Source of the DNA: Thioalkalivibrio sp. HK1 | Lineage (GTDB): Bacteria; Pseudomonadota; Gammaproteobacteria; HK1 | Direction: 5' to 3' | NCBI GenBank assembly: GCA_000583135.1 | Contig: JFBG01000003.1 | Location: 1-64,000 of the forward strand | Length of the DNA: 64,000 nucleotides | Shown: in pieces, positions 36,176 through 45,495 of the stretch | How positions within the stretch are numbered: the stretch's first letter is position 1 | Layout of the letters: every line of letters starts with the position of its first letter | Program-made: the position numbers and the translations under genes | Notes under the pieces: model-generated | Databases searched by the model: none | The model's input: the letters and a program-made list of their open reading frames with translations, nothing else | What the model was told of the DNA's origin: nothing

Positions 36176-37609
36176 TCAACCGTCCATTTGGGTCACGAAC
36201 TTGCTCGTCAGATAGGCATCCAAACCCTCGATACCCCCTTCGTGACCGTGTCCGCTTTCTTTCACCCCTCCGAAAGGGGTCTCGGCGAAAGAAAGCGCGC
36301 AGTGATTGACCCCCACCAAACCGCTTTGCAAACCGTCCGATACCCGCGCTGCGCGCTCGCTTCTGGTGGTGAAGGCATACGCCGCCAAGCCGAACTCCAA
36401 TCCGTTGGCTTTTTCCATCACCTCGTCGATATCGCTCCACGACTGCATCGGAGCGACGGGACCGAAAGGCTCCTCTCGCATGATCCGCGCTTCGTCCGGC
36501 ACATCCGCCAAAACCGTCGGCTTGTAGAAATATCCTTGATTTCCCGCTCGCTCTCCCCCCGTCGTCAGCCGCGCTCCCTTCTCCTGGGCATCGCTCACCA
36601 ACTCATCCACCGCATCGATGCGTCGACGATTCGCCAACGGACCCATCGTTACCCCCTCTTCCAGTCCGTTGCCCATCTTCAATCCCGATGCATGCTCGCT
36701 GAACTTCGATACGAATTCGTCGTAGACCTTCTCCTGCACGAAAAACCGTGTCGGCGATATGCAAACCTGTCCGGCATTGCGGTATTTGCCTCCGGCGATG
36801 ATCGGAACCACTTTCGAAACATCCACATCGTCGAAGATCAAGACCGGTGCATGCCCTCCGAGTTCCATCGTCGTCCGCTTCATCCCATCGGCCGCCAGAC
36901 GCGTCAGTTCTTTGCCCACCGGAATCGAGCCCGTGAACGTCACCTTGCGCACCTTCGGCGATGCCAATAAATGCCGCGACACTTCGGCGGGCTTTCCGAA
37001 AACCACGTTCAAAACCCCCTTCGGCAATCCCGCATCCACCAACGCTCGCGCCAATGCCAACGCCGTCCCCGGTGTCTCTTCCGAGGGCTTGAGGATGCAA
37101 GAACATCCCGCCCCGAGCGCCCCGGCAACCTTCCTCGCCGGTGTCACCGCGGGGAAGTTCCAAGGAGTGAACGCCGCGACCACTCCCACCGGCTCCCGCA
37201 ATACCATCTGCCTCGTCCCCGGCAAGCGACTCGGGATGATGCGGCCATAAGCCCGCTTCCCTTCTTCCGCATACCACTGGAAAATATCGGCCGATACCTT
37301 CACTTCCATCACCGCCTCGGCCAACGGCTTTCCCTGCTCTTGCGTCATCGTCCGACCGATATCGTCGGATCTCGACCGCATCAGCTCCCCGGCTTTCCAC
37401 AATATCCCCGCTCTTTCATAGGCCGAGGTCTCTTTCCATTCCTGAAATGCCCGCTCGCCGCTGTCCAAGGCGGCATCGAGATCCGATGTCGAAGCATGCG
37501 GGAGAAAACCCAACTCATCCTCCGTCGCCGGATTCAATACCCGCTCTCCCTGCCCCTCGCTGCCTTGTCGGAATTCCCCGTCGATATACAAGGCCAACTC
37601 TTCGTACAT
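36176..37609 (-). CDS. NAD(P)-dependent aldehyde dehydrogenase, succinate-semialdehyde dehydrogenase-like
   Basis: 477 residues. All ALDH landmarks are in place: FTPWNFP with Asn151, ILKPSEETPGTALALA, FTGSIPVGKEL, MELGGHAPVLIFDD with Glu249 as general base, and NAGQVCISPTRFFV with nucleophile Cys283. LNPATEDELGFLPHAS at the start and FGGVKESGHGHEGG near the end match the GabD-like subgroup, which oxidises succinate semialdehyde and similar short aldehydes. A feeding role into succinate and the sdh enzyme is possible but unproven. It lies alone, 72 bases behind tRNA-Gln, and has its own terminator. Confidence 0.9.
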   Translation of the reverse strand: MYEELALYIDGEFRQGSEGQGERVLNPATEDELGFLPHASTSDLDAALDSGERAFQEWKETSAYERAGILWKAGELMRSRSDDIGRTMTQEQGKPLAEAVMEVKVSADIFQWYAEEGKRAYGRIIPSRLPGTRQMVLREPVGVVAAFTPWNFPAVTPARKVAGALGAGCSCILKPSEETPGTALALARALVDAGLPKGVLNVVFGKPAEVSRHLLASPKVRKVTFTGSIPVGKELTRLAADGMKRTTMELGGHAPVLIFDDVDVSKVVPIIAGGKYRNAGQVCISPTRFFVQEKVYDEFVSKFSEHASGLKMGNGLEEGVTMGPLANRRRIDAVDELVSDAQEKGARLTTGGERAGNQGYFYKPTVLADVPDEARIMREEPFGPVAPMQSWSDIDEVMEKANGLEFGLAAYAFTTRSERAARVSDGLQSGLVGVNHCALSFAETPFGGVKESGHGHEGGIEGLDAYLTSKFVTQMDG

Positions 37610-37681
37610 GTCTTTCTCCTTTTCCTTCGAAATTCAAAAAGAATGTACCCTCGCTCTTTAATCGCAAGGGACTCGCAATAT

Positions 37682-37755
37682 TGGCTGGGGTGCCAGGAAT
37701 CGAACCTGGGATGCGGGAGTCAAAGTCCCGTGCCTTACCGCTTGGCTACACCCCA
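37682..37755 (-). tRNA. tRNA-Gln (TTG)
   Basis: 74 bases including encoded CCA. Acceptor stem TGGGGTG pairs with the 3' strand, anticodon loop CTTTGAC gives TTG, and T-loop TTCGATT is standard. It lies between ffh and the aldehyde dehydrogenase on the same strand. In Pseudomonas a tRNA-Gln sits near ispE; here it is about 3.3 kb away, so the block has been rearranged. Confidence 0.96.
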
Positions 37756-38136
37756 TCTATCTTGTTATCCGGATTGCTACTTGCTATCCGGTGGTTTTCG
37801 GATGCTCTTTCGTGCTCTTTCGGGTGTCGCATCGAAAAAACACCCCTTCGATGCGCATCCCTTTTCAGGACCCTTATTTCAAGACCCTTACTTTTAAGAC
37901 CCCTAGGATGCACTCGTTTCCAAAGGCCGCAAGATCGAGCGACCCCGCCGACGGCAGCCGATATGCGTATTCTAGCCTTGGCCGATGAAGTATCGTGGAA
38001 AAAATGCAAGTTTCCTCTTGCCGTCCATCTTGCCTTCCATGATTTCAAGGGTTCTTCCGAGCGGACCATTGCAAATCCCGCAACCTCGGGAGGGGATCGA
38101 AAAAAAGGGGATCGAAAAAATCGCTCGGGCGCCGAT
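37756..38136. other. Intergenic region between ffh and tRNA-Gln
   Basis: 381 bases. It shows short imperfect direct repeats (TGCTCTTTCG twice near 37802; AAGACCC-type triplets near 37868-37905; GGGGATCGAAAAAA twice near 38092-38117). The last pair reads as T-runs on the minus strand and may help terminate ffh. No gene or clear promoter is seen. Confidence 0.4.
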
Positions 38137-39504
38137 TCAACCCAGGCCGGGCGGCAAGCCCCCGCGGAAATTATTCATTCCCGGCAACCCTTGGAGCATG
38201 CGCCCCATCCCCCCTTTGCGACTCATCCGCTTCATCATCTTTTGCATCTGCGCGAATTGCTTGAGCAGCTGATTGACGTCTTGCACCCGAGTGCCGGATC
38301 CGGCGGCGATGCGACGTTTGCGCGAACCCTTGATCACCGCAGGATAACGGCGCTCTTGCGATGTCATGGAAAAGATGATCGCTTCCATGCGCAGGAAGTG
38401 ACGGTTATCGATGCGATCCTCCAAGCCTGCGGGCATTCCGGGCATCTTCTCGAGCACGCTCGAAACGCCGCCCATGTTGCGCATCTGCCCTAGCTGCTCG
38501 GCGAAATCCTGCAGATCGAAGCGTTTGCCCTTGGCGAGCTTTTCGGCGAATTTCCCGGCCTTTTCCTGATCGACCTTTTGCTCCGCCTCCTCGATCAGGC
38601 TGAGCACATCGCCCATGCCGAGAATGCGAGAAGCGATACGGTCGGGATGGAAAACCTCGAGGGCGTCGGTTTTCTCGCCGCTGCCGATGAATTTGATCGG
38701 CTTGCCGGTTATTTGACGCACCGAAAGAGCGGCGCCGCCTCGAGCGTCGCCATCGACCTTGGTCAGCACGATCCCGGTCAACGGCAGGGCTTCGTTGAAG
38801 GCCTTGGAGGTCGTTGCGGCATCCTGACCGGTCATGCTATCGACCACGAAGAGGGTTTCGATGGGGGAAACCTCGGCGTGGATCGTTCTCAACTCGTCCA
38901 TCATGTCGGTATCGATATGCAAGCGACCGGCGGTATCGATCAACAAGACATCGGCGGCAGCGCGGCGGGCCTCGACAAGGGCGGAGCGGGCGATGGCAAC
39001 CGGATCGTCGCTCGATTGCCGGGGCACGAAATCGATTCCCGCTTGCTCCGCCAAGGCATGCAGCTGATCGATCGCCGCCGGGCGATAGACATCGCAACTG
39101 ACCACCAGCGTCTTCTTGCCCTCGCGCTCTTTCAACCGGCGAGCGATTTTGGCCACGGTCGTGGTCTTCCCCGCTCCTTGCAACCCGGCCACCAAAATCA
39201 CCGCCGGCGGCTGCACATTGAGGGCGATGTCGCTCCCCGAGCCGCCCATCAGTTGCGTCAATTCATCGCGAACCACCCGCACCAAGGTCTGCCCGGGCGT
39301 GAGGCTCGAGAGCACTTCTTGGCCCACGGCCCGGCTGCGCACCCGCTCGATGAACTCGCGCACCACCGATAGCGCGACATCGGCCTCGAGCAAGGCCATT
39401 CGCACCTCGCGCAGGGCTTCGGCGATATTGCTTTCGCTCAACCGCCCCCGGCCCCGCAAGCGATCGAAGGTGGTGGCGAGTCGGCTCGTCAGATTTTCAA
39501 ACAC
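38137..39504 (-). CDS. ffh: Signal recognition particle protein Ffh
   Basis: 455 residues. The N domain (FENLTSRLATTFDRLRGRGRLSESNI) is followed by the GTPase G domain with GLQGAGKTTTVAKIA near 107, DVYRPAAIDQL, DTAGRLHID, TKVDGDARGGAALS and GSGEKTDALEVFHPDRIASRILGMGD. The Met-rich M domain (from ~325, including QMQKMMKRMSRKGGMGRML) binds 4.5S RNA and signal sequences. It targets membrane proteins co-translationally. The 4.5S RNA gene is not in this window. The gene ends 381 bases before tRNA-Gln. Confidence 0.97.
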   Translation of the reverse strand: MFENLTSRLATTFDRLRGRGRLSESNIAEALREVRMALLEADVALSVVREFIERVRSRAVGQEVLSSLTPGQTLVRVVRDELTQLMGGSGSDIALNVQPPAVILVAGLQGAGKTTTVAKIARRLKEREGKKTLVVSCDVYRPAAIDQLHALAEQAGIDFVPRQSSDDPVAIARSALVEARRAAADVLLIDTAGRLHIDTDMMDELRTIHAEVSPIETLFVVDSMTGQDAATTSKAFNEALPLTGIVLTKVDGDARGGAALSVRQITGKPIKFIGSGEKTDALEVFHPDRIASRILGMGDVLSLIEEAEQKVDQEKAGKFAEKLAKGKRFDLQDFAEQLGQMRNMGGVSSVLEKMPGMPAGLEDRIDNRHFLRMEAIIFSMTSQERRYPAVIKGSRKRRIAAGSGTRVQDVNQLLKQFAQMQKMMKRMSRKGGMGRMLQGLPGMNNFRGGLPPGLG

Positions 39505-39816
39505 GCGACTTTTCCTCCTGCCGTTTGCGTCAAACTGTCTGTGTCAAAGCACGAAAATCATAAGGTTCGAATTCCGATCGTCGATGATTGACCATCAAGC
39601 CCCCGATCGTCGAACCCCGATCGTTAAACCCCAAGTGCCGAGGCCATTGTATTCGCTCGGTCTTTTCCAAGATAGGGCTCTCAAGATCGGTGATGACTGC
39701 CGGAGCGAGACTCCATGAGCGAAAAAAAGCGGCGACGGGATCGCTTGCAGGGCGTATCCGGAGAAGCGGTGCTGCCCCCCGCCTTTGCGCGCCGGGATTC
39801 ATCGGATACGAGCGCG
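39505..39816. other. Intergenic region between birA and ffh
   Basis: 312 bases. CCCCGATCGT occurs twice near 39600-39625 as a short direct repeat. No gene, hairpin with T-tract or clear promoter could be identified; the ffh promoter must lie here or further upstream. Confidence 0.35.
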
Positions 39817-40932
39817 TCATATTCGATCGCTCGATCGCCCCTGTCCGCAGACGCGATTTTGCGTCGAAGCGGCGGAGCGGGCGATCCGAATGCGGATCCC
39901 CTCGGGGTCGGCGACGGTGTCATCATCGACGGTCCGGACCTCCCCGCAAACGATCGCCACCGGCTCGGCCGCCCCATCGACGCAGAGCATCAAGGCCCCG
40001 TTCTCGCCGAGCCCCGAAGCGCGGCCATGCAATCGACCCGAAGGCCCCTCGACCTCGATATCTCGCCCCGCCAATAGATCGAGATCGCCGAAGGCATCTT
40101 TGAAATGGCCGAACCCCGCTCGCTCGTAGCAATGCAAGGTTTCGATCAGCGCATCGATCAGCCGGGCGGCGAAGGCGTTGCGAGGGGGGGTATCCCCGAA
40201 CAAGTCGAATAGATCGCCCACCGGCTGATCGATCCTCTCGACCACTGCCGGGGACAAGCGCAGGTTGATGCCGACCCCGATGATCACGATGCACTCTTTG
40301 GATACCCGGTTGGATACCCGGCTGCTCTCGATCAAGATGCCGCCGAGTTTTCGGCCTCGGGCATGGATATCGTTGGGCCATTTGATCTTCACTTGCGCAT
40401 CCACCGCTCGATCTCTTCCGGCGAGGATGATGGCCTTGGCCACGGCGACGGCGACCGCCGGGCTCAAACCCGAAAGGCTCGATCCCTCGAGGGTCGTCCT
40501 CGCCGCCAGCGATAGATAGAGATTGCCTCCCAAGGGGGAAAGAAAAGTGCGTCCGTTGCGCCCTTTGCCTGCGCTTTGCATCTCCGCCAAGCAGGCGAAG
40601 GGCAAGGACTCGCCGCTGCGAGCGAGATCCATCGAACGGCGATTGGTGGAATCGATCTCGAAATGCACCTCGATATCGTTCAACCGACGACGAGCGTTTT
40701 CGCCCAAGGCATCTCGGATCCGCCGGCGATCCAAAAGATCGAAGGCGAAGGGATGGCGAAGCCGACCCCCGGGACAGGCCTCGATCTCGAATCCCTCGGA
40801 TACGAGCGATCGAATCCCGACTTCGATCCGAGCCGGGCTTTGTCCCGAAAGCCCGGCAAGTTCGTCGATGGAGCGCTCCTTGCCGTCGGCCAGCAAGCGC
40901 ATCAACGCAAATCCTTCGCTCGGATCGCCCAT
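39817..40932 (-). CDS. birA: Biotin--[acetyl-CoA-carboxylase] ligase / biotin operon repressor BirA
   Basis: 371 residues, longer than the ~320 of E. coli BirA. The N-terminal winged-helix domain (LMRLLADGKERSIDELAGLSGQSPARIEVGIRSL) suggests it can bind DNA and repress bio genes. The ligase core has FEIDSTNRRSMDLA, AEMQSAGKGRNGRTFLSPLGGNLYLS with the biotinyl-AMP loop (GxGRxGR, here GKGRNGR), VKIKWPNDIHARGRKLGGILIE and IGVGINL. The last ~40 residues after the C-terminal domain (ADPEGIRIRIARSAASTQNR...) look like extra sequence. The ATG start is plausible. It is followed downstream by ffh on the same strand. Confidence 0.92.
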   Translation of the reverse strand: MGDPSEGFALMRLLADGKERSIDELAGLSGQSPARIEVGIRSLVSEGFEIEACPGGRLRHPFAFDLLDRRRIRDALGENARRRLNDIEVHFEIDSTNRRSMDLARSGESLPFACLAEMQSAGKGRNGRTFLSPLGGNLYLSLAARTTLEGSSLSGLSPAVAVAVAKAIILAGRDRAVDAQVKIKWPNDIHARGRKLGGILIESSRVSNRVSKECIVIIGVGINLRLSPAVVERIDQPVGDLFDLFGDTPPRNAFAARLIDALIETLHCYERAGFGHFKDAFGDLDLLAGRDIEVEGPSGRLHGRASGLGENGALMLCVDGAAEPVAIVCGEVRTVDDDTVADPEGIRIRIARSAASTQNRVCGQGRSSDRI

Positions 40933-41014
40933 CTACCGAAACCGCTCGATTCGAATATTCGATATCCCGGGGATGCTTCCTTGCATATCGGTCTTCTGCA
41001 TCTCGGGCTGCCGC

Positions 41015-42139
41015 CTATCGAGGCGCATCCGCCAAAGCATTCTTGCCTTCATTGCCTTGCACCATCGTTTTTTTCGATAGCGGCGAGCGGTTGCAGCCCT
41101 TGACCACTTCCGTGCGCCATATCGAGGGCAATTGCCGAGCCATCGAGCGCGCCCCTTGCGGATCGGCGAAGGGGGCGAAGATCGTCGATCCCGTTCCGGT
41201 CATGCGAGGATTGGCCCCGATGTCTTCGAGCAGATCCAGCGCTTGGGCGACCAAGGGATATTCCCGGCGCACCACCGCTTCGCAGTCGTTGCCCGTTCGT
41301 TCCATCACTTGACGCACCGCTATGGGGCGAGCCTTCCCGGATGGAGATTCGCCGCCCGGATATCGCGGATCGACGAGGTCGGCGGGGGTTCCGTCGGGAT
41401 CGGGATAGGAATCGGGATCGAGCAAGGAATCCCTTTGCAAATCCTGCAAAAAATCCCGCATCGACAATGCGGGGGTATCGCGCGGCAACGAAGGGGCATT
41501 GAAAATATCGGCGGTGGAGATGGAGCAAGACGGCATGACCAACAGATACCAAGGCTCCTCGAGGATAAAAGCCGAGCCTGCGATGCCCGCCGGTGATTCC
41601 CTTCGCCCCGGCAAGAGCGCATCGCCTCCTTCGGCGCCCGAAGAGGAATCGCCGGATGGAGGATCGACCATCGGATAAAGCCGATCGCCCGTTCCCTCGG
41701 CCCACGCCGCCAGCCCGTGCACGAAAACCGGCACATCCGCTCCCAATCTCGATCCCAAATCCGCCAAGCGATCACGACCCATCCCGATCCCCCAAAGACG
41801 ATCGAGGGCGACCAATACCGTCGCGGCGTCGCTGCTCCCGCCACCGAGACCGCCGCCTTGCGGTATCCGCTTATCGATCTCGATATCGGCCCCCTTCGAT
41901 GTGCCGGATGCCTCTTGTAGGCAAAGGGCGGCGCGGATCGCCAGATCGCTTCTTTCGTCGAGAACCCCGGGGGTGGGGGTCTTGCGCCTTATCCGACCAT
42001 CCTTGCGAACGGCGATCGACACTCGATCTTCGAGATCGACGAATTGAAAGAGGGTTTGAAGATCGTGCCGACCGTCCCGGCGGCGACCCGTAATATGCAA
42101 AAAGAGGTTGATCTTCGCCGGGGCGGGGAATTCGATCAT
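41015..42139 (-). CDS. ispE: 4-diphosphocytidyl-2-C-methyl-D-erythritol kinase with two insertions
   Basis: 374 residues against about 285 in E. coli. It phosphorylates CDP-methylerythritol in the MEP isoprenoid pathway. The GHMP kinase motifs are intact: FPAPAKINLFLHITGRRRDGRHDLQT at the start, IPQGGGLGGGSSDAATVLVAL near 92 as ATP loop, GADVPVFVHG, and MTGTGSTIFAPF. Two segments are extra: about 30 residues after VDPPSGDSSSGAEGG, before EEPWYLLVMP, and about 45 residues between MRDFLQDL and GNDCEAVV, rich in Asp, Pro and Gly. Both fall in loops between strands, so the fold can stay intact. A tail of ~15 residues follows SPLSKK. Order lolB-ispE is conserved. Confidence 0.92.
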   Translation of the reverse strand: MIEFPAPAKINLFLHITGRRRDGRHDLQTLFQFVDLEDRVSIAVRKDGRIRRKTPTPGVLDERSDLAIRAALCLQEASGTSKGADIEIDKRIPQGGGLGGGSSDAATVLVALDRLWGIGMGRDRLADLGSRLGADVPVFVHGLAAWAEGTGDRLYPMVDPPSGDSSSGAEGGDALLPGRRESPAGIAGSAFILEEPWYLLVMPSCSISTADIFNAPSLPRDTPALSMRDFLQDLQRDSLLDPDSYPDPDGTPADLVDPRYPGGESPSGKARPIAVRQVMERTGNDCEAVVRREYPLVAQALDLLEDIGANPRMTGTGSTIFAPFADPQGARSMARQLPSIWRTEVVKGCNRSPLSKKTMVQGNEGKNALADAPR

Positions 42140-42254
42140 CGAGATCGCCTCACCCGCACCATCGCTCGAAGAAGTATCGATGTGTTCGGAATCGGAATGA
42201 TCGAAGTCGAGTTGATCGAAGTCAGGACGATCATCGATCCGAAAGCGCGAGATA

Positions 42255-42887
42255 TCAAACCTTCAAAGTCCAAGCGTGGACCCTGACCTCCGCGCTCACC
42301 TCCCCTTTCGAAAAATGAATGCGCTCGGGCAAGGAGAGGCTGCCCGATAGCTGGTAGTTTTCATAGCGCACCGTCCAGCCCGACTGCTTGAGGCTGACCA
42401 CTCGGCCTTCGGCATCCAATAGAATTTCCGCCGCCGGGTCCGCTTGGGGCGATACCGCCCCGACAATCCAATAGCGAAGATCGGAAAAGGGAGCCGACCA
42501 TCCGATCTCGCTTTCCAAAAGACGATCGGGGGATTGCGCTTGCCGCCGCCGACCATCGGCGAATCTTGCCTCCACCTCGCCCGATTCCGAACCGCGGACC
42601 TCGAACAGGCCGGTGCCCAGCAGGCCGGTGAAGCGCAGGGTGTAGTTGGCGGGATTTTGCCGCCACAGCACGGTGGCTCGGGACGCCCTTTGCGCGGTGC
42701 GCACGACGAGTCCGGCGCGCAAGGTCCACGTATCGATGGGCGAAGAGGCCGCCGGTGCAAGAGCCATGGGCTCGGGCGGGGACGAGGCGCATCCGATGAT
42801 CGACAACGAGAGCAAGGAGGCGATCGACAAACGAATGCACGATCGAAAAAACGCGATTTTCGACGAAGGGTTCGACTGCATGCACAT
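42255..42887 (-). CDS. lolB: Outer-membrane lipoprotein LolB
   Basis: 210 residues from the Met chosen here. The frame is open 30 codons further up, but the signal sequence (SCIRLSIASLLSLSIIGC) fits this start. The lipobox IIGC predicts an acylated Cys near residue 26. WTLRAGLVVRTAQRASRATVLWRQNPANYTLRFTGLLGTGLFEVRG is the LolB beta-barrel start, and GWSAPFSDLRYWIVGAVSP is a strong family motif. LolB accepts lipoproteins from LolA at the outer membrane. It lies between the TPR gene and ispE, as in Pseudomonas. LolC and LolD of the same route are encoded 30 kb away in this window. Confidence 0.9.
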   Translation of the reverse strand: MCMQSNPSSKIAFFRSCIRLSIASLLSLSIIGCASSPPEPMALAPAASSPIDTWTLRAGLVVRTAQRASRATVLWRQNPANYTLRFTGLLGTGLFEVRGSESGEVEARFADGRRRQAQSPDRLLESEIGWSAPFSDLRYWIVGAVSPQADPAAEILLDAEGRVVSLKQSGWTVRYENYQLSGSLSLPERIHFSKGEVSAEVRVHAWTLKV

Positions 42888-42989
42888 CGAGAGGATCGCT
42901 CGTTTGGAGGGAAGTTCGACGAATGCAATCACGCTGATCCGACGGCGATGTCCATGATCGGGACTTCCGTCCACCAAGCGATGTGCATC

Positions 42990-45041
42990 TTACATCCCGA
43001 AGCGTCGAAGGCTGTCGAGCAGTTCCTCGTCACCGGGATTCATCTGCAACGCCGCCTCCAGTACGTTGCGGGCCTCGTCCTTGCGATTCAAGGACCATAG
43101 CACCTCGCCGAGATGGGCGGCGATTTCCGCATCGGGATTTCTGGTCAGCGCCCGGCGAAGATAGTCCACGGCCCGCTCCGATTGACCCATGCGATAAAGC
43201 ACCCAACCCATCGAATCGAGGATATAGTGGTTATCCGGAGCGAGTCTCAACGCTCGCGATATCAGCTCGTGTGCCTCTTCGTATTGATCGGTACGGTCCG
43301 CCAAGGTATACCCCAAAGTATTGAGGGCATCGACATTGTTCGGATCCGCTTCGAGGATGGCTCGCATATCGCTTTCCATGATATCGAAGCGATCCAAGTA
43401 CTCGATCGCGAGTATTCCGCGCTGATAAAGCAGTTCCAAATTGCCTTTGAAACGATTGATGGCTTTATCGTAGACCGCCAAGGCATCCTCGTAGAGTTCG
43501 GCGTCGACCAAAATCCGCGACTCCAGTTGGATGATACCCATCACATCCTGCCATGATCTGGGCCGAATCGTGCGCAGGTGGTTGCGCGCCAAGACGACAT
43601 TCCGGTGTTCCGCCAACAGCTCGACCGCCCGCACCTGCGCAGTGAAGCTGTTATCGCCTTGCCGCACTCGGCGGTAGAGGCTGATGGCCTCGATGAATTC
43701 CCGTCGAATCTCCGCGATACGGGCAAGGTAGAACAGCGCCGCATAGACCTCGTTGGTCTGCCCTTCCTCGGTAATGAATTTGAACTGCTCGGCCGCTTCG
43801 TCGATCTGATTGCTCTGCAACAAAAGGATGGCAAGCGCATAACGCGCGTTGATATCGCTCGGGGATTTGGCCACGATATCTTCGAAAACGGCACGGGATT
43901 GGTCCCGTCGTCCGCTTTCGAAGAGGGTGTGGCCGTAGATGATGCGAACATCGTTGTTATCCGGTGAGCGCTCGATGAATTCCTCGAGGATCGAAAGGGC
44001 GTCATCGCTGCGGCCGTTGGCGTGGAGCAGGCGCGCCAAGGGGACGGTGATCTGATCGGCGGGGGGTGAATCTTTCGGCAGCGCCGAGTCCTCCATGCCA
44101 CTGCCGGAAGCGCCGGCTTCGTCATCGAGCGATGCGATATGGATGGCGCGGTCTTCCTCCAAAGCGGCCGACGATGAATCTTCCATCTCGCCCTCGGGAG
44201 CGCCGGTTTCGGATTCGTCGTCGAGCGATGCGATATAGATGGTGCGGGCTTCCTCCAAAGCGGAGATCGCCTCCATCGGTCGCTGAAAATGCCCGAGGAT
44301 GGTGCCCAAGGCGAGCAATGCCCAATGGTCCTTTCGACCATCGTATTTTTCGATATGGCGCCTCAGCACCCGAGTCGCGATATCGGGGTTTTTGGCCTCG
44401 ATCAGGATCGGAAGCGATTCTTTGAGCGCTTGCCCCCGCGTGAGACCCTCGGCTTCGAAGCGCTGCAATATTTTCTCGAGTTGCACGGCCGCCTCATCGA
44501 CCCGTCCGACCATGACGAGGGTACGGAAAAGCGCCTTGGTCGGCTCGTCCCCTTCGGGGGAGAGTTCGGCCCAACGGTAGACGGATTGAATGGATTTTTC
44601 CGCATCCTTCGCTTGGCGGGCGTATTTCAAGGCGAATTCGGCGGCGGCGGGATCCCCCGACAAGCGCGCGACATCCATATAGATCTGCCATGCGTACAAG
44701 GGATAATCCTCCCCGGCAACGCTGGCAACCAATACGCTGTAAATAATATCCGCAACCATTTGATCGGTCAGATGCGATGAAGGCGATTCGCCCTTCGCTT
44801 CCGCCACCGATGCGTTTTCCTGCATGCTTTCCTGCATGCTTTCCTGCATGCTTTCCGACTGCGCCATCATCGGCAGCGATGAGGGTGGCGAGACGGCGGC
44901 CCCCGCCGACACCACACTGCCGGAAAGATACAAAATCGCGCCCAACAACCCTCCGAGAAGCGACGAGCGACCCGTTCCTTGCAAATCGCTTCGAGACGAT
45001 CGATATTCGATCGAAGGGAAATCGAGATTTTTATCGATCAT
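42990..45041 (-). CDS. TPR-repeat protein of the lolB-ispE locus
   Basis: 683 residues. A short basic N-terminus and a hydrophobic stretch (LLGGLLGAILYLSGSVVSAGAA, ~28-50) act as signal or anchor; the rest is exported or periplasmic. A Ser/Met/Gln/Glu repeat (SMQE three times) follows. From about residue 95 to the end the chain is a series of ~12 TPR-like helix pairs. The best-conserved are near the C-terminus (ALNTLGYTLADRTDQYEEAHELI, ILDSMGWVLYRMGQSERAVDYLRRAL). In the middle, a ~30-residue segment is duplicated. The homologue beside lolB in Pseudomonas has the same order. The role is unknown; such proteins usually scaffold other envelope proteins. Confidence 0.85.
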   Translation of the reverse strand: MIDKNLDFPSIEYRSSRSDLQGTGRSSLLGGLLGAILYLSGSVVSAGAAVSPPSSLPMMAQSESMQESMQESMQENASVAEAKGESPSSHLTDQMVADIIYSVLVASVAGEDYPLYAWQIYMDVARLSGDPAAAEFALKYARQAKDAEKSIQSVYRWAELSPEGDEPTKALFRTLVMVGRVDEAAVQLEKILQRFEAEGLTRGQALKESLPILIEAKNPDIATRVLRRHIEKYDGRKDHWALLALGTILGHFQRPMEAISALEEARTIYIASLDDESETGAPEGEMEDSSSAALEEDRAIHIASLDDEAGASGSGMEDSALPKDSPPADQITVPLARLLHANGRSDDALSILEEFIERSPDNNDVRIIYGHTLFESGRRDQSRAVFEDIVAKSPSDINARYALAILLLQSNQIDEAAEQFKFITEEGQTNEVYAALFYLARIAEIRREFIEAISLYRRVRQGDNSFTAQVRAVELLAEHRNVVLARNHLRTIRPRSWQDVMGIIQLESRILVDAELYEDALAVYDKAINRFKGNLELLYQRGILAIEYLDRFDIMESDMRAILEADPNNVDALNTLGYTLADRTDQYEEAHELISRALRLAPDNHYILDSMGWVLYRMGQSERAVDYLRRALTRNPDAEIAAHLGEVLWSLNRKDEARNVLEAALQMNPGDEELLDSLRRFGM
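44086..44261 (-). repeat. Duplicated ~80-bp segment within the TPR gene
   Basis: 44086-44165 and 44176-44261 are imperfect direct copies. Both encode ALEE-R-I-IASLDDE followed by a Gly-rich loop and MEDS. The copies differ by short indels that keep the frame. Confidence 0.85.
44821..44856 (-). repeat. Threefold 12-bp repeat encoding SMQE
   Basis: TGCATGCTTTCC (plus-strand reading) occurs three times without change and encodes (S-M-Q-E)3 behind the signal segment of the TPR protein. The unit keeps the reading frame. Confidence 0.9.
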
Positions 45042-45495
45042 TGGACGTCTCTTTGTGTCGCTGTCGATGTCGCTCGATCATGATGTTTCGTCTTCGATAT
45101 CTTACGGGTTTCGCTTCCCGCCGGGGCAAGCGATCATCATCCAAGGATCCGACGAAAGCATCGACCGAGGAAACGATCATGGGGCGAGATTCGAAATACC
45201 CGCTCGAACCGACAATCCGGCGATCTTCGAATCCCGCAATCGTTTTCCGCGATTCTTTAAAAAACACCTCGGGTTTTTTGGAACTATACTTTAAAGAGCG
45301 GGGCTCTGGCAAGGGGCTTGCCGATCGAATCCGATTCGATCGATGCCCTCGAAGCGGCGAAAACAGCCACCGAGTGCGAGGCGAATCGCGAGATCATCTT
45401 TTTCGAGCACCGAAATTTCGAACGCGCCCGACAATCTTCTTCGAGATGTCGAAAATATCCTGTTTGACATCGAATATCGCCGGTAACCCACGCTC
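45042..45495. other. Divergent region between the TPR-lolB-ispE block and hemA
   Basis: 454 bases with no gene. The stretch 45250-45300 is AT-rich with a TATACT at 45285-45290 that may be the -10 box of hemA, though no good -35 was found. Divergent promoters are expected here because hemA and the TPR gene point away from each other. Confidence 0.4.
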
